Numbered from the stretch's first letter, positions 7,426 through 14,779 are shown. The stretch is 19,365 nt of DNA from an uncultured Clostridia bacterium (GCA_946002045.1 CAMFYM010000014.1:1-19365); one strand, 5' to 3'. Made by a program: numbers and translations. The notes: generated by a model from the letters alone, not told the origin.

Positions 7426-8546
7426 TACGTATTCTCCCTTTCAATTTTTTCTGCCTGGGCAATATAGAGCCTTGCCTTTGCATAGTCACATTCATCCTGA
7501 AGTGTAATATCATCCCATACAACATCAAAGCCTGTCGCTATACCGTTCAAAGCAAAATACAATTCTGTAATTTTAGTAATAACAGGAGTTAATATTCTTC
7601 TGTATGATTCCAGCTCGGTTGTTAAAATATCAGCCTGCTGGGTACTCATACGCTCTGTTGTTGACCAGCTAAGACCAAGCATAAACGGAGGTAAGCCTGT
7701 TTTTGCCACTATTTGCTCAAGAAGCTGACGAACAGGAACATCGCTGTTAAGGCAAACATTATCTGCACCGATTACCTGAACACTGACATCTCCTACTGCC
7801 ACAAAATCCTTTACTCTTGACGAATCCATTGCATCCTTCCAAGCATCGGCAACAGCACTTGCTCTGTTAGCTGCATCCTGACTGTCCTCGTCAACGGATG
7901 GCTTACAGATAACTGCATATCTTACATTGCCTGCGTGCTCCCAATTTTGACCTATGGCGTTATATATTTTCATTAAAATATCAGCCAAAAACGGTAATCC
8001 CTTCAGCAACGGAGTTCCGCAAAGTCCGTCCGGCTCAGGATTTAAAACCGAATAGAGAATAAGTGACGGATTTGATACTTTTTCGTTTCCTGCATAAAAT
8101 TCTACATCTATGCCGTTTTCTGCTCTTTTTAATTGTATTTCAGACAAGCTGCTGTTATATAACGCATAAATACCGTTTGTACCCAAAACAATTTCACCAA
8201 CGGCAGTACCACAGGTTAAAAGCTGATTTAAGTAATTCGATATAAAAGCGTTAATACCTCTTTGATTTCCCCCCACATTTACAGTATTCAAAAAGCTGTT
8301 GATTTGGTTATCAAGCACCTGATTGTCTGTTTCAATATGAAAGCCCTGTGTTAATCTAACAATTTTATTTATTGCTGAATCAATAATAGGTATTGCCTCT
8401 CGCACCTGTGCATATACTCTTGTTTCACTATTCATAGGTGAATAGGTTGCAAGCTGGTAATACGGATGCTTTGATTTTGATGAGGTTTGCACAGAGGAAG
8501 CAGATACAACGCCTCTTGTCCTTTTCTTAAAATTCAATAAGCCCAA
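7425..8546 (-). CDS. Phage portal protein
   Basis: A 373-residue portal protein, the dodecameric ring at the capsid vertex through which DNA is pumped. Its place after the large terminase and before the protease, the NKIVRLTQGFHIET segment near residue 62, and the crown-side sequence around STTERMSTQQADILTTELESYRRILTP support the call. It ends soon after this region, so it is shorter than many portals (400-500 residues) and has no fused MuF domain. The start appears to be TTG at 8546, with GAAAGGA upstream; no ATG fits. It is translated directly after the terminase gene with a four-base gap. Confidence 0.8.
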   Translation of the reverse strand: MGLLNFKKRTRGVVSASSVQTSSKSKHPYYQLATYSPMNSETRVYAQVREAIPIIDSAINKIVRLTQGFHIETDNQVLDNQINSFLNTVNVGGNQRGINAFISNYLNQLLTCGTAVGEIVLGTNGIYALYNSSLSEIQLKRAENGIDVEFYAGNEKVSNPSLILYSVLNPEPDGLCGTPLLKGLPFLADILMKIYNAIGQNWEHAGNVRYAVICKPSVDEDSQDAANRASAVADAWKDAMDSSRVKDFVAVGDVSVQVIGADNVCLNSDVPVRQLLEQIVAKTGLPPFMLGLSWSTTERMSTQQADILTTELESYRRILTPVITKITELYFALNGIATGFDVVWDDITLQDECDYAKARLYIAQAEKIERENT

Positions 8547-8550
8547 AGCC

Positions 8551-9810
8551 TCAATTCCTTTCTACTGCAAAGGACACAAAGCTATTTTTACTTTCCTGCT
8601 TATTTAAAACAGTAGAAACAAAATAACGAATATCGTCCATTGCGTGGTCATTTTCTTTTTTTGGTGCGTCTTTTTTTATGCCGTTATCCCACCTGTAAAC
8701 AGAAAATTCTCTAATACTGTCTGTGCAACAGGGATAAAAGCGTATCTCGTCATTTTTTAATGCCTGACACACTCTGTTAATTCCTGTCAAAACATCATTA
8801 TCAGCCTTAATAATTTTGAATTTACCGTGGCGCTTAACTGTTTGAATAAAGGATGCTGCTGACGGATCAATCACAAGTGCCTTAATTTGTCTTGAGCCTG
8901 CCAGCTTATCAAGTGCCTTATAATACTCCTCATCCGTTAGCTGAATACCCTTATCACGACTTGAGTGATAGTACTCGTCTATTCTGTACCAGCAATCATC
9001 ACCCTTACCCCAAAGGCCAAGAGAAAAGGGATTAACAGTGCCGTAGTCACAGGATAGATAGTATTGACTAAAGTCCCTGTCATATTTTTTTACATGACGG
9101 TCATAATCAAACATAGGGTAAACAAGTCCGTCGGCAGCAACCCATTTGCCCTCTATAAATCGTTGATAAAAGGCTCCGGAATAAAGACCCTTGTATCTGC
9201 TTTTAACAGATTGTGAAAGGGATGGATTATCCTCCATTGTAAAATGAACATAGAGCATATTTTTATCCTTATGCTTTTTAATCCACTCTGTGTAAAACCA
9301 ATGGTATGGGTGCTCGGGATTGCAGTTAAAAAAGTATTTTGCATTTTCAAGGGAGCATCTTGCAAGTGCCTGCTCCACAAAGGAACGAGGCATAAGTGCA
9401 ACCTCATCAAACATTACTCCACCCAAGGTCATTCCCTGAATTAAGGAGGCTGATGATTCGTCCCTGCCACCAAAAAGATAAAATCTGTTTTTTACCGACT
9501 CTCGTGAGATTTCCAAATAGTTCCTGCTGATTTTAAAATCGCACTTAAAGCCTAAGTCATCAAGAATAGGCAGTAACGGCGTTATTACATTTCGTCTTAG
9601 GGAGGCGATAGTCTTGCCACAAAGGGCAAAGGAGGTATCGCCGAAAGTGTAAAACGCCCAGCATATAAATGAAATACTCATACAAAGTGTCTTGCCACTG
9701 CGCACGGAGCCATCACAAATAATACCGTTTTTTGTGTGAGCGCTGTTGCTTTTGCACCACCAATTCAAAACGAATAACTGTTTTTTTGAAAACGGAATAA
9801 ATTTATTCAT
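8551..9810 (-). CDS. terL: Terminase large subunit (packaging ATPase/nuclease)
   Basis: A 419-residue large terminase with all key motifs in place. Walker A is GSVRSGKT (34-41), Walker B is GVMFDE (131-136, Asp135-Glu136), and the coupling motif is FNCNP (161-165). The C-terminal RNase H-like nuclease has acidic residues at Asp255 (LSCDYGT), Asp315 (ALVIDPS) and Asp392/393 (HAMDDIRYF). It should therefore both pump and cut DNA. It is XtmB-like in length and order. The ATG at 9810 overlaps the stop of the small terminase gene, giving coupled translation. Nothing suggests inactivation, which matters because a dead relic would be expected to lose these residues. Confidence 0.95.
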   Translation of the reverse strand: MNKFIPFSKKQLFVLNWWCKSNSAHTKNGIICDGSVRSGKTLCMSISFICWAFYTFGDTSFALCGKTIASLRRNVITPLLPILDDLGFKCDFKISRNYLEISRESVKNRFYLFGGRDESSASLIQGMTLGGVMFDEVALMPRSFVEQALARCSLENAKYFFNCNPEHPYHWFYTEWIKKHKDKNMLYVHFTMEDNPSLSQSVKSRYKGLYSGAFYQRFIEGKWVAADGLVYPMFDYDRHVKKYDRDFSQYYLSCDYGTVNPFSLGLWGKGDDCWYRIDEYYHSSRDKGIQLTDEEYYKALDKLAGSRQIKALVIDPSAASFIQTVKRHGKFKIIKADNDVLTGINRVCQALKNDEIRFYPCCTDSIREFSVYRWDNGIKKDAPKKENDHAMDDIRYFVSTVLNKQESKNSFVSFAVERN

Positions 9811-10138
9811 TCAAATCATCACCAAGCTCCTGCTGTGTGGACAAGGCACTTTTCTCAAGTGCATCATAAAATGAAACAGCTCTTTTGCTGTCGTCGGTAT
9901 CTAAAGCATCGTTTAGCTTTTCAAGTGCCTTTAATCTGTCAAAAAATTTAATCTCCATACCTCCACCCTTTTGCCTTTTTATTTCGCTGATATTGAATAA
10001 ATCCAGCTTTGGCAGGGAGGAAAGTATGTTTTCCTCCGACTCAAAAAGTAATGCTACTGCATCTTGAATATCACCAAAGGCAAGACGCCTAAAGCCCTCG
10101 GTCACATCCCTTTGAGTCAGTTTTTTTCTTCGTGACAT
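9803..10138 (-). CDS. terS: Truncated terminase small subunit without HTH domain
   Basis: A 111-residue protein resembling only the C-terminal part of XtmA-type small terminases. LTQRDVTEGFRRLAFGDIQDA followed by KIKLYDKLKALE-like residues (here MEIKFFDRLKALEKLND, about 60-76) is the region that oligomerises and stimulates the large subunit. The usual N-terminal helix-turn-helix that reads pac or cos sites (roughly the first 50-60 residues of the family) is missing. It cannot be restored by an upstream start, because only 35 bases separate the ATG from a strong hairpin. It is the first gene of the operon, with AAAGGATG as ribosome site. Loss of this domain favours non-specific DNA packaging, as is known for the GTA of Rhodobacter capsulatus. 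Confidence 0.7.
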   Translation of the reverse strand: MSRRKKLTQRDVTEGFRRLAFGDIQDAVALLFESEENILSSLPKLDLFNISEIKRQKGGGMEIKFFDRLKALEKLNDALDTDDSKRAVSFYDALEKSALSTQQELGDDLNE

Positions 10139-10173
10139 CAGTTCACATCCTTTATCGTTTTTTGCAGAACGAA

Positions 10174-10212
10174 AAAAACGCTCTGCACTAATGGAGCGTA
10201 CAGAGCGTTTTT
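10174..10212 (-). terminator. Strong hairpin terminator between host operon and phage cassette
   Basis: AAAAACGCTCTG and CAGAGCGTTTTT form a perfect 12-bp stem with a 15-base loop, followed on the minus strand by seven T residues in all. It would end transcripts coming from the acyltransferase gene, 94 bases upstream. Read on the plus strand it also has a T5 run. Because it lies only 35 bases before the small terminase ATG, it also sits in front of the cassette. A downstream CGTTCTGC (about 10163-10170) can pair with its 3' arm. Confidence 0.85.
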
Positions 10213-10249
10213 ATGTATGAATTACACTATATTTACTTGTGTTTTTGCG

Positions 10250-10265
10250 AAAATAAATTTATTTT
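10250..10265. repeat. 16-bp AT palindrome upstream of the phage-like operon
   Basis: AAAATAAATTTATTTT reads the same on both strands. It lies between the candidate promoter at 10281-10309 and the hairpin at 10174-10212. It could be an operator, but AT-rich palindromes arise easily in a genome of this composition. Confidence 0.35.
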
Positions 10266-10280
10266 TCCAAAATTATTCGG

Positions 10281-10309
10281 ATTTTATCTATAATTCACAT
10301 CAAAATCAA
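10281..10309 (-). promoter_or_regulatory. Candidate sigma-A promoter ahead of the phage-like operon
   Basis: TTGATT (10309-10304) and TAAAAT (10286-10281) are 17 bases apart on the minus strand, overlapping the stop codon of the acyltransferase. Transcripts starting near 10274 would meet the hairpin at 10174-10212 before reaching the small terminase gene. So either this promoter is attenuated, or it is not the real one. Confidence 0.35.
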
Positions 10310-11445
10310 AATATCCTTTTTATCAATTTTGATACAAGCTTATCATATCCAACAAGCCTTTTCAGCAATTCTACAAAAATCGAAATAGCTAAGGTGATTG
10401 CCAATAAAACAAACGGAATAAGTATTGCGTATTTGAAGGAATAGATAAAGTCCTTAAGATATACCCATCTTATAAATGTGTGAATTAAAAAGATATTAAG
10501 TGAGTGACTGCCGATATACATCAAGGCATAATTTAAAATCGGTATTCTCCTAAAATATCTGTTACAGAATAAAATTACTATAACAGGAGCAATGCAATAA
10601 TTAAACTCCCAAAGATATTTCCTTCCAAGCCTTTGAGTAATATATACAATTAAGCCAAACAAAATTATATATACAAAGAACAGCAGGATGTCCCAAATCA
10701 CCTTATACTTTTTAAATGGATTGATATTCATTTGCTTTTCAAACAGATTGTATTTTGCAAATGCCATACCTAAAACATATGCAAGGGCAAAGGAAAAAAT
10801 ATTCTTTGTGCCCGGAAAGCCTATATTTGCAACTCTCGGCAGCAGGATAATCATTAGTCCCATTACCACATATCCAAATCTTTCGCTGATTTTAAATATC
10901 AGTGGGAAGAACACTATCATTACAACAAGAGCGCTCATATACCACCATGTACCCACCAGCATCGGAGTTTCAAAAATATGAGCAACACCTAAAAAATCTA
11001 ATATTGCATATAGCCAACTGCCATCCATTTTTGTAGGTGCAGATACATACACACGATAAGGCAATCTGTCAACAAGATAGGTTGTTATAAAAACAAGAAC
11101 ATACACTACCCAAAAGCCACTTAATGCCTTAACAAGCCTTGTACCTGTCCAATTAAATACAGACCTGCTGTTAAATTCAATATTACAAATTGATTTATAC
11201 AGTCCGTATCCGGTAATAAAAACGAACATCCCTACACAAAGCTTAAAGGTATCACATATCAAAATAGGATAATGGGACGAGGTAAAAGGGAAATAGTTAA
11301 TATCATAGCCCTTAACGCCTGTTGCCATTATGCAATGATGAAACATTAAAAGAATTATTGCAACACCCTTAACGAGCATTGAATCGTATGTAGAAAAAGA
11401 GCTTTTGCTTGATGCTTTTAAAACATCGGATTTTTTTATAATCAT
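10306..11445 (-). CDS. Membrane acyltransferase, family 3
   Basis: A 379-residue multi-pass membrane protein of the acyltransferase-3 family (OafA/WecH/NodX type), which transfers acyl groups to cell-surface sugars or other acceptors. Residues 25-40 contain VKGVAIILLMFHH, with the conserved His-His near the end of the first membrane segment. CVGMFVFITGYGL (about 70-82) is the second family block. About ten hydrophobic segments follow, and the GSHSLNIFLIHTFI motif near residue 315 is the usual late block. The ATG at 11445 is preceded by AGAGGTG. It follows the symporter gene by 16 bases and ends at the terminator at 10174-10212. The substrate cannot be told from sequence. Confidence 0.85.
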   Translation of the reverse strand: MIIKKSDVLKASSKSSFSTYDSMLVKGVAIILLMFHHCIMATGVKGYDINYFPFTSSHYPILICDTFKLCVGMFVFITGYGLYKSICNIEFNSRSVFNWTGTRLVKALSGFWVVYVLVFITTYLVDRLPYRVYVSAPTKMDGSWLYAILDFLGVAHIFETPMLVGTWWYMSALVVMIVFFPLIFKISERFGYVVMGLMIILLPRVANIGFPGTKNIFSFALAYVLGMAFAKYNLFEKQMNINPFKKYKVIWDILLFFVYIILFGLIVYITQRLGRKYLWEFNYCIAPVIVILFCNRYFRRIPILNYALMYIGSHSLNIFLIHTFIRWVYLKDFIYSFKYAILIPFVLLAITLAISIFVELLKRLVGYDKLVSKLIKRIF

Positions 11446-11461
11446 AAAAACACCTCTATGA

Positions 11462-12988
11462 TTATTTTAAATTTTTAACCTCTTCAAACTCACAAACAAT
11501 TTCATCTGAAGGCTTTGGAGTAACAAGTGAAACTATAATGTTTACTACAAGGGCAATTATAAATGCAGGTAAAAGCTCATAAACATTAAGCACATCTGCA
11601 AGACCTGCAATAACATCCTTCCATACAAATACCATTACGCCACCGGCAATCATACCTGCAACTGCACCGTATTTGTTAGAACGCTTCCAGAACAATGCAA
11701 GAATAACAACCGGGCCAAAGGTTGCACCAAAGCCTGCCCAAGCAAATGAAACAATGTCGAATACAGATGAATTAGAGTCCCATGCAATAATAACGCCGAT
11801 AACGGAAATAGTAATAAGAACAGCTCTTGCAACAATCATTTCTGCCTTTTCGGAAAGCTTAATTTTGAAAAGTCCACCAAGAATATTCTCTGACACAGAT
11901 GATGATGCAACAAGCAACTGACTGTCTGATGTTGACATTGTGCAGGCAAGAATACCTGAAATAATTAAACCTGCAACAAGTGCAAAGAATATGCCGTTTT
12001 GTGAAAGAAGATTTGCAATTTGAATGATAATTGTTTCGCTGTCCTGAAGTGGTGCGATAGCCTTGTTTGATACCATACCAAGACCGACTACGCCAACCAA
12101 AATACCAATGCTCATTGCAATCACTACCCAAACAGATGCAACACGACGGGAAAGCTTAATCTTCTTCGGGTCCTCAATAGCCATAAATCTAAGCAAAACA
12201 TGAGGCATACCGAAATAGCCAAGTCCCCAAGCAAGAGTTGAAACGATTTTGATTGCATTATAAGGTGTTGAACCACCGGTGGTGACATCGTGAAGATTGA
12301 ACATTGAAAGATAGCCCTTAAGGGACTGAGCATTAAGGATAACTGCGTCCCAGCCACCTGCCTGATTGATACCGAAAACAAGTACAACCACAAGTGCAAT
12401 AGTCATTACAATAGACTGAACAAGGTCTGTTGTTGACGCTGCATTAAAGCCACCAAGAGATGTATAGCCTACAATAACTATGGCAGACACAATCATTGCA
12501 ATATGGTAATCAACACCAAAGAGTGTGCCGAAAAGCTTGCCGCATGCAGCAAAACCTGACGCTGTGTAAGGAACAAAGAAAATAACAATAATTACGGCTG
12601 CAATAGCCATAAGCAGATTGCTTTTTTCATTATATCTTTTTGAAAAGAACTCCGGAATTGTAATTGCATTACAATGTGATGAATAGTTACGAAGTCGCTT
12701 TGCAACAATAAGCCAGTTAAGGTATGTTCCCACAGCAAGACCGATTGCAGTCCAGCCGGCATCGCATATACCGGTTACATAAGCAACACCCGGTAAGCCC
12801 ATTAAAAGCCATGAGCTCATATCCGAAGCCTCGGCACTCATTGCAGTTACAAGCGGACCAAGCTTTCTGCCACCAAGATAAAAGTCGCCTACATTATTTG
12901 TGCGTTTTGAAAATTCTGCGCCGATGAGCACCATTGCTGCCAAATATACAACAATAACAATCATTATACAAATTTGCGCTGTTGTCAT
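11462..12988 (-). CDS. putP: Sodium/proline-type symporter (SSF family)
   Basis: A 508-residue transporter of the sodium:solute symporter family, closest in style to PutP, which imports L-proline with Na+. The N-terminal GDFYLGGRKLGPLVTAMSAEASDMSSWLLMG block is typical (first membrane segments, Na+ site), as are FVPYTASGFAACGKLFG, GYTSLGGFNAASTTDLVQ and the DSQLLVASSSVSENI segment that lines the transport path. Thirteen membrane segments are expected. The ATG at 12988 has GGAGGAG before it; the frame stays open further upstream but that stretch overlaps a hairpin. PutP is the likely name, but other SSF substrates remain possible. No proline catabolic gene is nearby. Confidence 0.85.
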   Translation of the reverse strand: MTTAQICIMIVIVVYLAAMVLIGAEFSKRTNNVGDFYLGGRKLGPLVTAMSAEASDMSSWLLMGLPGVAYVTGICDAGWTAIGLAVGTYLNWLIVAKRLRNYSSHCNAITIPEFFSKRYNEKSNLLMAIAAVIIVIFFVPYTASGFAACGKLFGTLFGVDYHIAMIVSAIVIVGYTSLGGFNAASTTDLVQSIVMTIALVVVLVFGINQAGGWDAVILNAQSLKGYLSMFNLHDVTTGGSTPYNAIKIVSTLAWGLGYFGMPHVLLRFMAIEDPKKIKLSRRVASVWVVIAMSIGILVGVVGLGMVSNKAIAPLQDSETIIIQIANLLSQNGIFFALVAGLIISGILACTMSTSDSQLLVASSSVSENILGGLFKIKLSEKAEMIVARAVLITISVIGVIIAWDSNSSVFDIVSFAWAGFGATFGPVVILALFWKRSNKYGAVAGMIAGGVMVFVWKDVIAGLADVLNVYELLPAFIIALVVNIIVSLVTPKPSDEIVCEFEEVKNLK

Positions 12989-13007
12989 AATTTCTCCTCC
13001 AAAAAAC

Positions 13008-13043
13008 AAAATAGAGTATTGCAAAAATACAATACCCTATTTT
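13008..13043 (-). promoter_or_regulatory. Hairpin in the leader of the symporter gene
   Basis: AAAATAG-A-GTATTG and CAATAC-C-CTATTTT pair over 13 of 14 positions around an 8-base loop, and TTTTGTTTTTT follows on the minus strand just before the ribosome site of the symporter gene. It could be a weak terminator after the DMT exporter gene or a stabilising structure at the very 5' end of the symporter mRNA, since a TATAAT box lies only six bases upstream. Confidence 0.5.
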
Positions 13044-13048
13044 AACAA

Positions 13049-13054
13049 ATTATA
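13049..13054 (-). promoter_or_regulatory. putP: Candidate -10 box for the symporter gene
   Basis: TATAAT occurs on the minus strand in the 82-base gap after the DMT exporter gene. No good -35 box stands 16-18 bases upstream, so the promoter is weak or needs an activator. Transcription would begin about at the hairpin at 13008-13043. Confidence 0.35.
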
Positions 13055-13070
13055 CTATAAATGTAAAGAT

Positions 13071-14021
13071 TTATATTTTTATATCCTTACTGCGCGCTTT
13101 TGCATTAACAATAATTATACCAACAGATACAAGTGCCAATGCCAAAACAGTATTAACAGCTGATGCTCCAATGCTTTCCTTTAACAGCAAAGCAGAAAAA
13201 ATACAACCAAACACAGGAGTCATAAAGCCGAATACTGCCACCCTTGACACATCGTTATACTTAAGTATAATTCCCCACAGTGTGTACGCTGTTGCAGAAA
13301 GGAATGACAAATACACCAGCAGTATTACGCCCTTAACACTTACAATGCTAATCCTTCCACCAAAAAGATAACCGAAAATCACCATTACAATTCCTCCAAA
13401 AAGAAACTGATAGCCACTTAAGGTAACAGGATTTTCCTTTTTTGAAAACTGCTTTATCATCACTGAGGATACGGCATAGGACAGTGCAGAAAGCAAAACA
13501 AAGCTATCACCTAAAAACGAAAAGCCCTCCTGATGTGATGCTGATGACAGGTTTATTATAACCGTACCGGCAAAGCCAATGGCACAGCCAACAAGCTTTT
13601 GTGCCGATAACTTTTCATCCTTAACGGCAAGACACGCCAAAAGCACTGCAAAAAATGTACCTGCACTGTTAATTATTGAGCCCTTTGTACCTGTGGTATT
13701 TGCCAGCCCAATATAAAAGAACACATATTGCAGCACTGTTTGAAATAACGCTAACGCACCTACATAGCCTATACTGTTTCTTTTAAAATAAAGTATTCTT
13801 TTTGACAAAGCACTGCCGAGCACAATAGTCAGCACACCTGCAACAGAAAATCGTAAGCCTGCAAAAAGTATTTGTGATGCCCAATCCCCTGACTCAATGA
13901 CAAAAAGCGAATACCCGATTTTTATACAGGGAAACGCACTGCCCCAAAGAGCACAGCAAAATATTGCAATCAAGCCAACCACAAGGGGATTTTTCAGCAC
14001 CTGTTGTGTTTTACTGCTCAT
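13071..14021 (-). CDS. DMT-superfamily (EamA) transporter
   Basis: A 316-residue integral membrane protein with two EamA repeats and about ten membrane segments. The first repeat opens with LIAIFCCALWGSAFPCIKIGY (about 17-37), the second with LLSALSYAVSSVMIKQFSKK (about 177-196); each ends with a long hydrophobic run. These proteins export amino acids, nucleobases or other metabolites; the substrate here is unknown. The C-terminus is short and basic. The ATG at 14021 shares a base with the stop of the dUTPase gene (TAATG) and has no clear ribosome site of its own, so it appears translated by coupling to dut. Confidence 0.8.
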   Translation of the reverse strand: MSSKTQQVLKNPLVVGLIAIFCCALWGSAFPCIKIGYSLFVIESGDWASQILFAGLRFSVAGVLTIVLGSALSKRILYFKRNSIGYVGALALFQTVLQYVFFYIGLANTTGTKGSIINSAGTFFAVLLACLAVKDEKLSAQKLVGCAIGFAGTVIINLSSASHQEGFSFLGDSFVLLSALSYAVSSVMIKQFSKKENPVTLSGYQFLFGGIVMVIFGYLFGGRISIVSVKGVILLVYLSFLSATAYTLWGIILKYNDVSRVAVFGFMTPVFGCIFSALLLKESIGASAVNTVLALALVSVGIIIVNAKARSKDIKI

Positions 14022-14542
14022 TATTTTGTGGTTGAGCCGAAGCCACCGTCTCTTACACCGTCAGCATCGTCATCAAAGGTAATACCAAACTGTGTAAAAA
14101 TGCCCTGTGCAAAGCCGTCACCGGCAGCAACCTCTGCCTTATGTCCCTCATCGTGAGCATCACAGCTAATCTTAATCATAATATGACCCTCGTTAGAGGA
14201 ATTATAATAATCAGAGTCTATAATACCTACTGTGTTATCAAGCTGACATCTGTGCTTAAATCCTAGACCTGAACGAGGATAAATTGAAAGCACCCAGCCG
14301 TCATTGATTTTTGAACGGATGCCTGTTGGTACAAGAGTAGATTTACCTTTTACAAACTCAATATCGGCAGGAGCATAGAAGTCATATCCGGCAGAGCCTG
14401 TTGTTGCTCTTTTTGGCAGCTTAATACTATCATAGACTGCCTTTACATCCTGTGTTTCAGGGAAATTTTTAAGCCAATCCTTTTCAAATTGTTCAAAGGA
14501 TACCTTTTCAAACTGTGCAATTCTTTCCATATAAATTTCCAT
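14021..14542 (-). CDS. dut: Trimeric dUTPase with N-terminal extension
   Basis: This enzyme hydrolyses dUTP to dUMP and pyrophosphate, keeping uracil out of DNA and supplying the dTMP precursor. The trimeric dUTPase motifs are in order: motif 1 SAGYDFYAP (50-58), motif 2 PRSGLGF (89-95), motif 3 GIIDSDYYN (106-114, with the catalytic Asp), motif 4 GDGFAQGIF (141-149) and motif 5 GGFGSTTK at the C-terminus. Motif 4 departs from the usual GDRIAQ form. About 40 residues precede motif 1, against roughly 15-20 in short dUTPases; the extension begins ERIAQFEKVSFEQFEKDW and I have the impression that it is common in Clostridia. Starts at 14542 and 14530 are both possible. It heads the operon. Confidence 0.88.
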   Translation of the reverse strand: MEIYMERIAQFEKVSFEQFEKDWLKNFPETQDVKAVYDSIKLPKRATTGSAGYDFYAPADIEFVKGKSTLVPTGIRSKINDGWVLSIYPRSGLGFKHRCQLDNTVGIIDSDYYNSSNEGHIMIKISCDAHDEGHKAEVAAGDGFAQGIFTQFGITFDDDADGVRDGGFGSTTK

Positions 14543-14580
14543 AGCCTTTCTGGCTACAAATAGATTATTAAAAACTCCTA

Positions 14581-14695
14581 ACGCCTTATTGTAGCCGGAT
14601 AAGGCGTATAATGGAAATTTAGCCGTCTCAAAATTATGCCACAGGCAAATTTTGAGGGCAATACAATCGGAATAGTGTGATTTTTCACACTATTC
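14581..14695 (-). promoter_or_regulatory. Structured 5' leader of the dut operon with three hairpins
   Basis: Three separate inverted repeats lie in the untranslated region before dut: GAATAGTGTGA/TCACACTATTC (14670-14695, 11 bp), CTCAAAATT-A-TGCC/GGCA-AATTTTGAG (14627-14656, 13 bp with one bulged base), and ACGCCTTAT/ATAAGGCGT (14581-14607, 9 bp). None has a clear T-run straight after it, so they are not standard terminators. I do not recognise a known riboswitch. It may be a regulatory leader or small RNA. Confidence 0.5.
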
Positions 14696-14720
14696 TCCTA
14701 AATTTTTTTATTTCCCGTAT

Positions 14721-14749
14721 ATTTTAACACATATAAAAAAATAAAACAA
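14721..14749 (-). promoter_or_regulatory. Candidate extended -10 promoter for the dut operon
   Basis: TTGTTT (14749-14744), a 17-base spacer and TAAAAT (14726-14721) with TGT directly before it, an extended -10 element. It overlaps the T-rich tail of the mazF terminator. A start near 14714 would give a leader of about 170 bases before the dut ATG. Confidence 0.5.
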
Positions 14750-14779
14750 TCCCATAACCGAATAACAGCCGTAGGATTG
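14732..14779 (-). terminator. Intrinsic terminator of mazF
   Basis: On the minus strand, CAATCCTA and TGGGATTG pair over eight positions (one G-U) around a 17-base loop, followed by TTTTATTTTTTT. It begins a few bases after the mazF stop codon. It separates mazF from dut. Confidence 0.65.

Larger units (their letters stand above)
71..10138 (-). mobile_element. PBSX-like phage structural cassette lacking tail shaft genes
   Basis: Sixteen consecutive minus-strand genes encode packaging, capsid, connector, baseplate and fibre proteins in the order seen in PBSX-type defective prophages of Bacillus (XtmA, XtmB, XkdE-J, XkdP-U). The sheath, tube, tail chaperone and tape-measure genes expected between the connector and LysM genes are absent. 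So are integrase, repressor, replication and lysis genes. All frames are open, gaps are 15 bases or less, and many stop/start pairs overlap, which argues against random decay. No direct repeat or tRNA was seen at the edges. The left edge is a terminator and the right edge a host operon end. It could be a domesticated particle, a GTA-like system, a partial prophage whose tail genes lie elsewhere, or an assembly deletion. The phage origin is clear; the function is unknown. Confidence 0.85.

Noticed and set aside
71..10138. Contractile bacteriocin (R-type tailocin) or an extracellular contractile injection system.
   Set aside because: Those keep sheath and tube and lose capsid and terminase. Here it is the reverse.
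10217..10444. Plus-strand ORF of 75 codons opposite the end of the acyltransferase gene.
   Set aside because: It overlaps a well-supported gene, has no clear ribosome site and no recognisable family; its composition is that of antisense to a membrane protein.
10306..14542. The dut, exporter, symporter and acyltransferase genes as phage cargo.
   Set aside because: They are typical chromosomal genes with their own leader and terminator, and are separated from the phage-like block by a strong hairpin. dUTPase is often found in phages, but this form looks like the clostridial housekeeping type.
14581..14607. On the minus strand, ACGCCTTATCCGGCTACAA strongly resembles part of the enterobacterial REP/BIME palindrome.
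   Set aside because: The match is recalled, short and has one missing base, and the genome is plainly Gram-positive. The local hairpin explains it, and only one copy is present. Coincidence is likelier than transfer.
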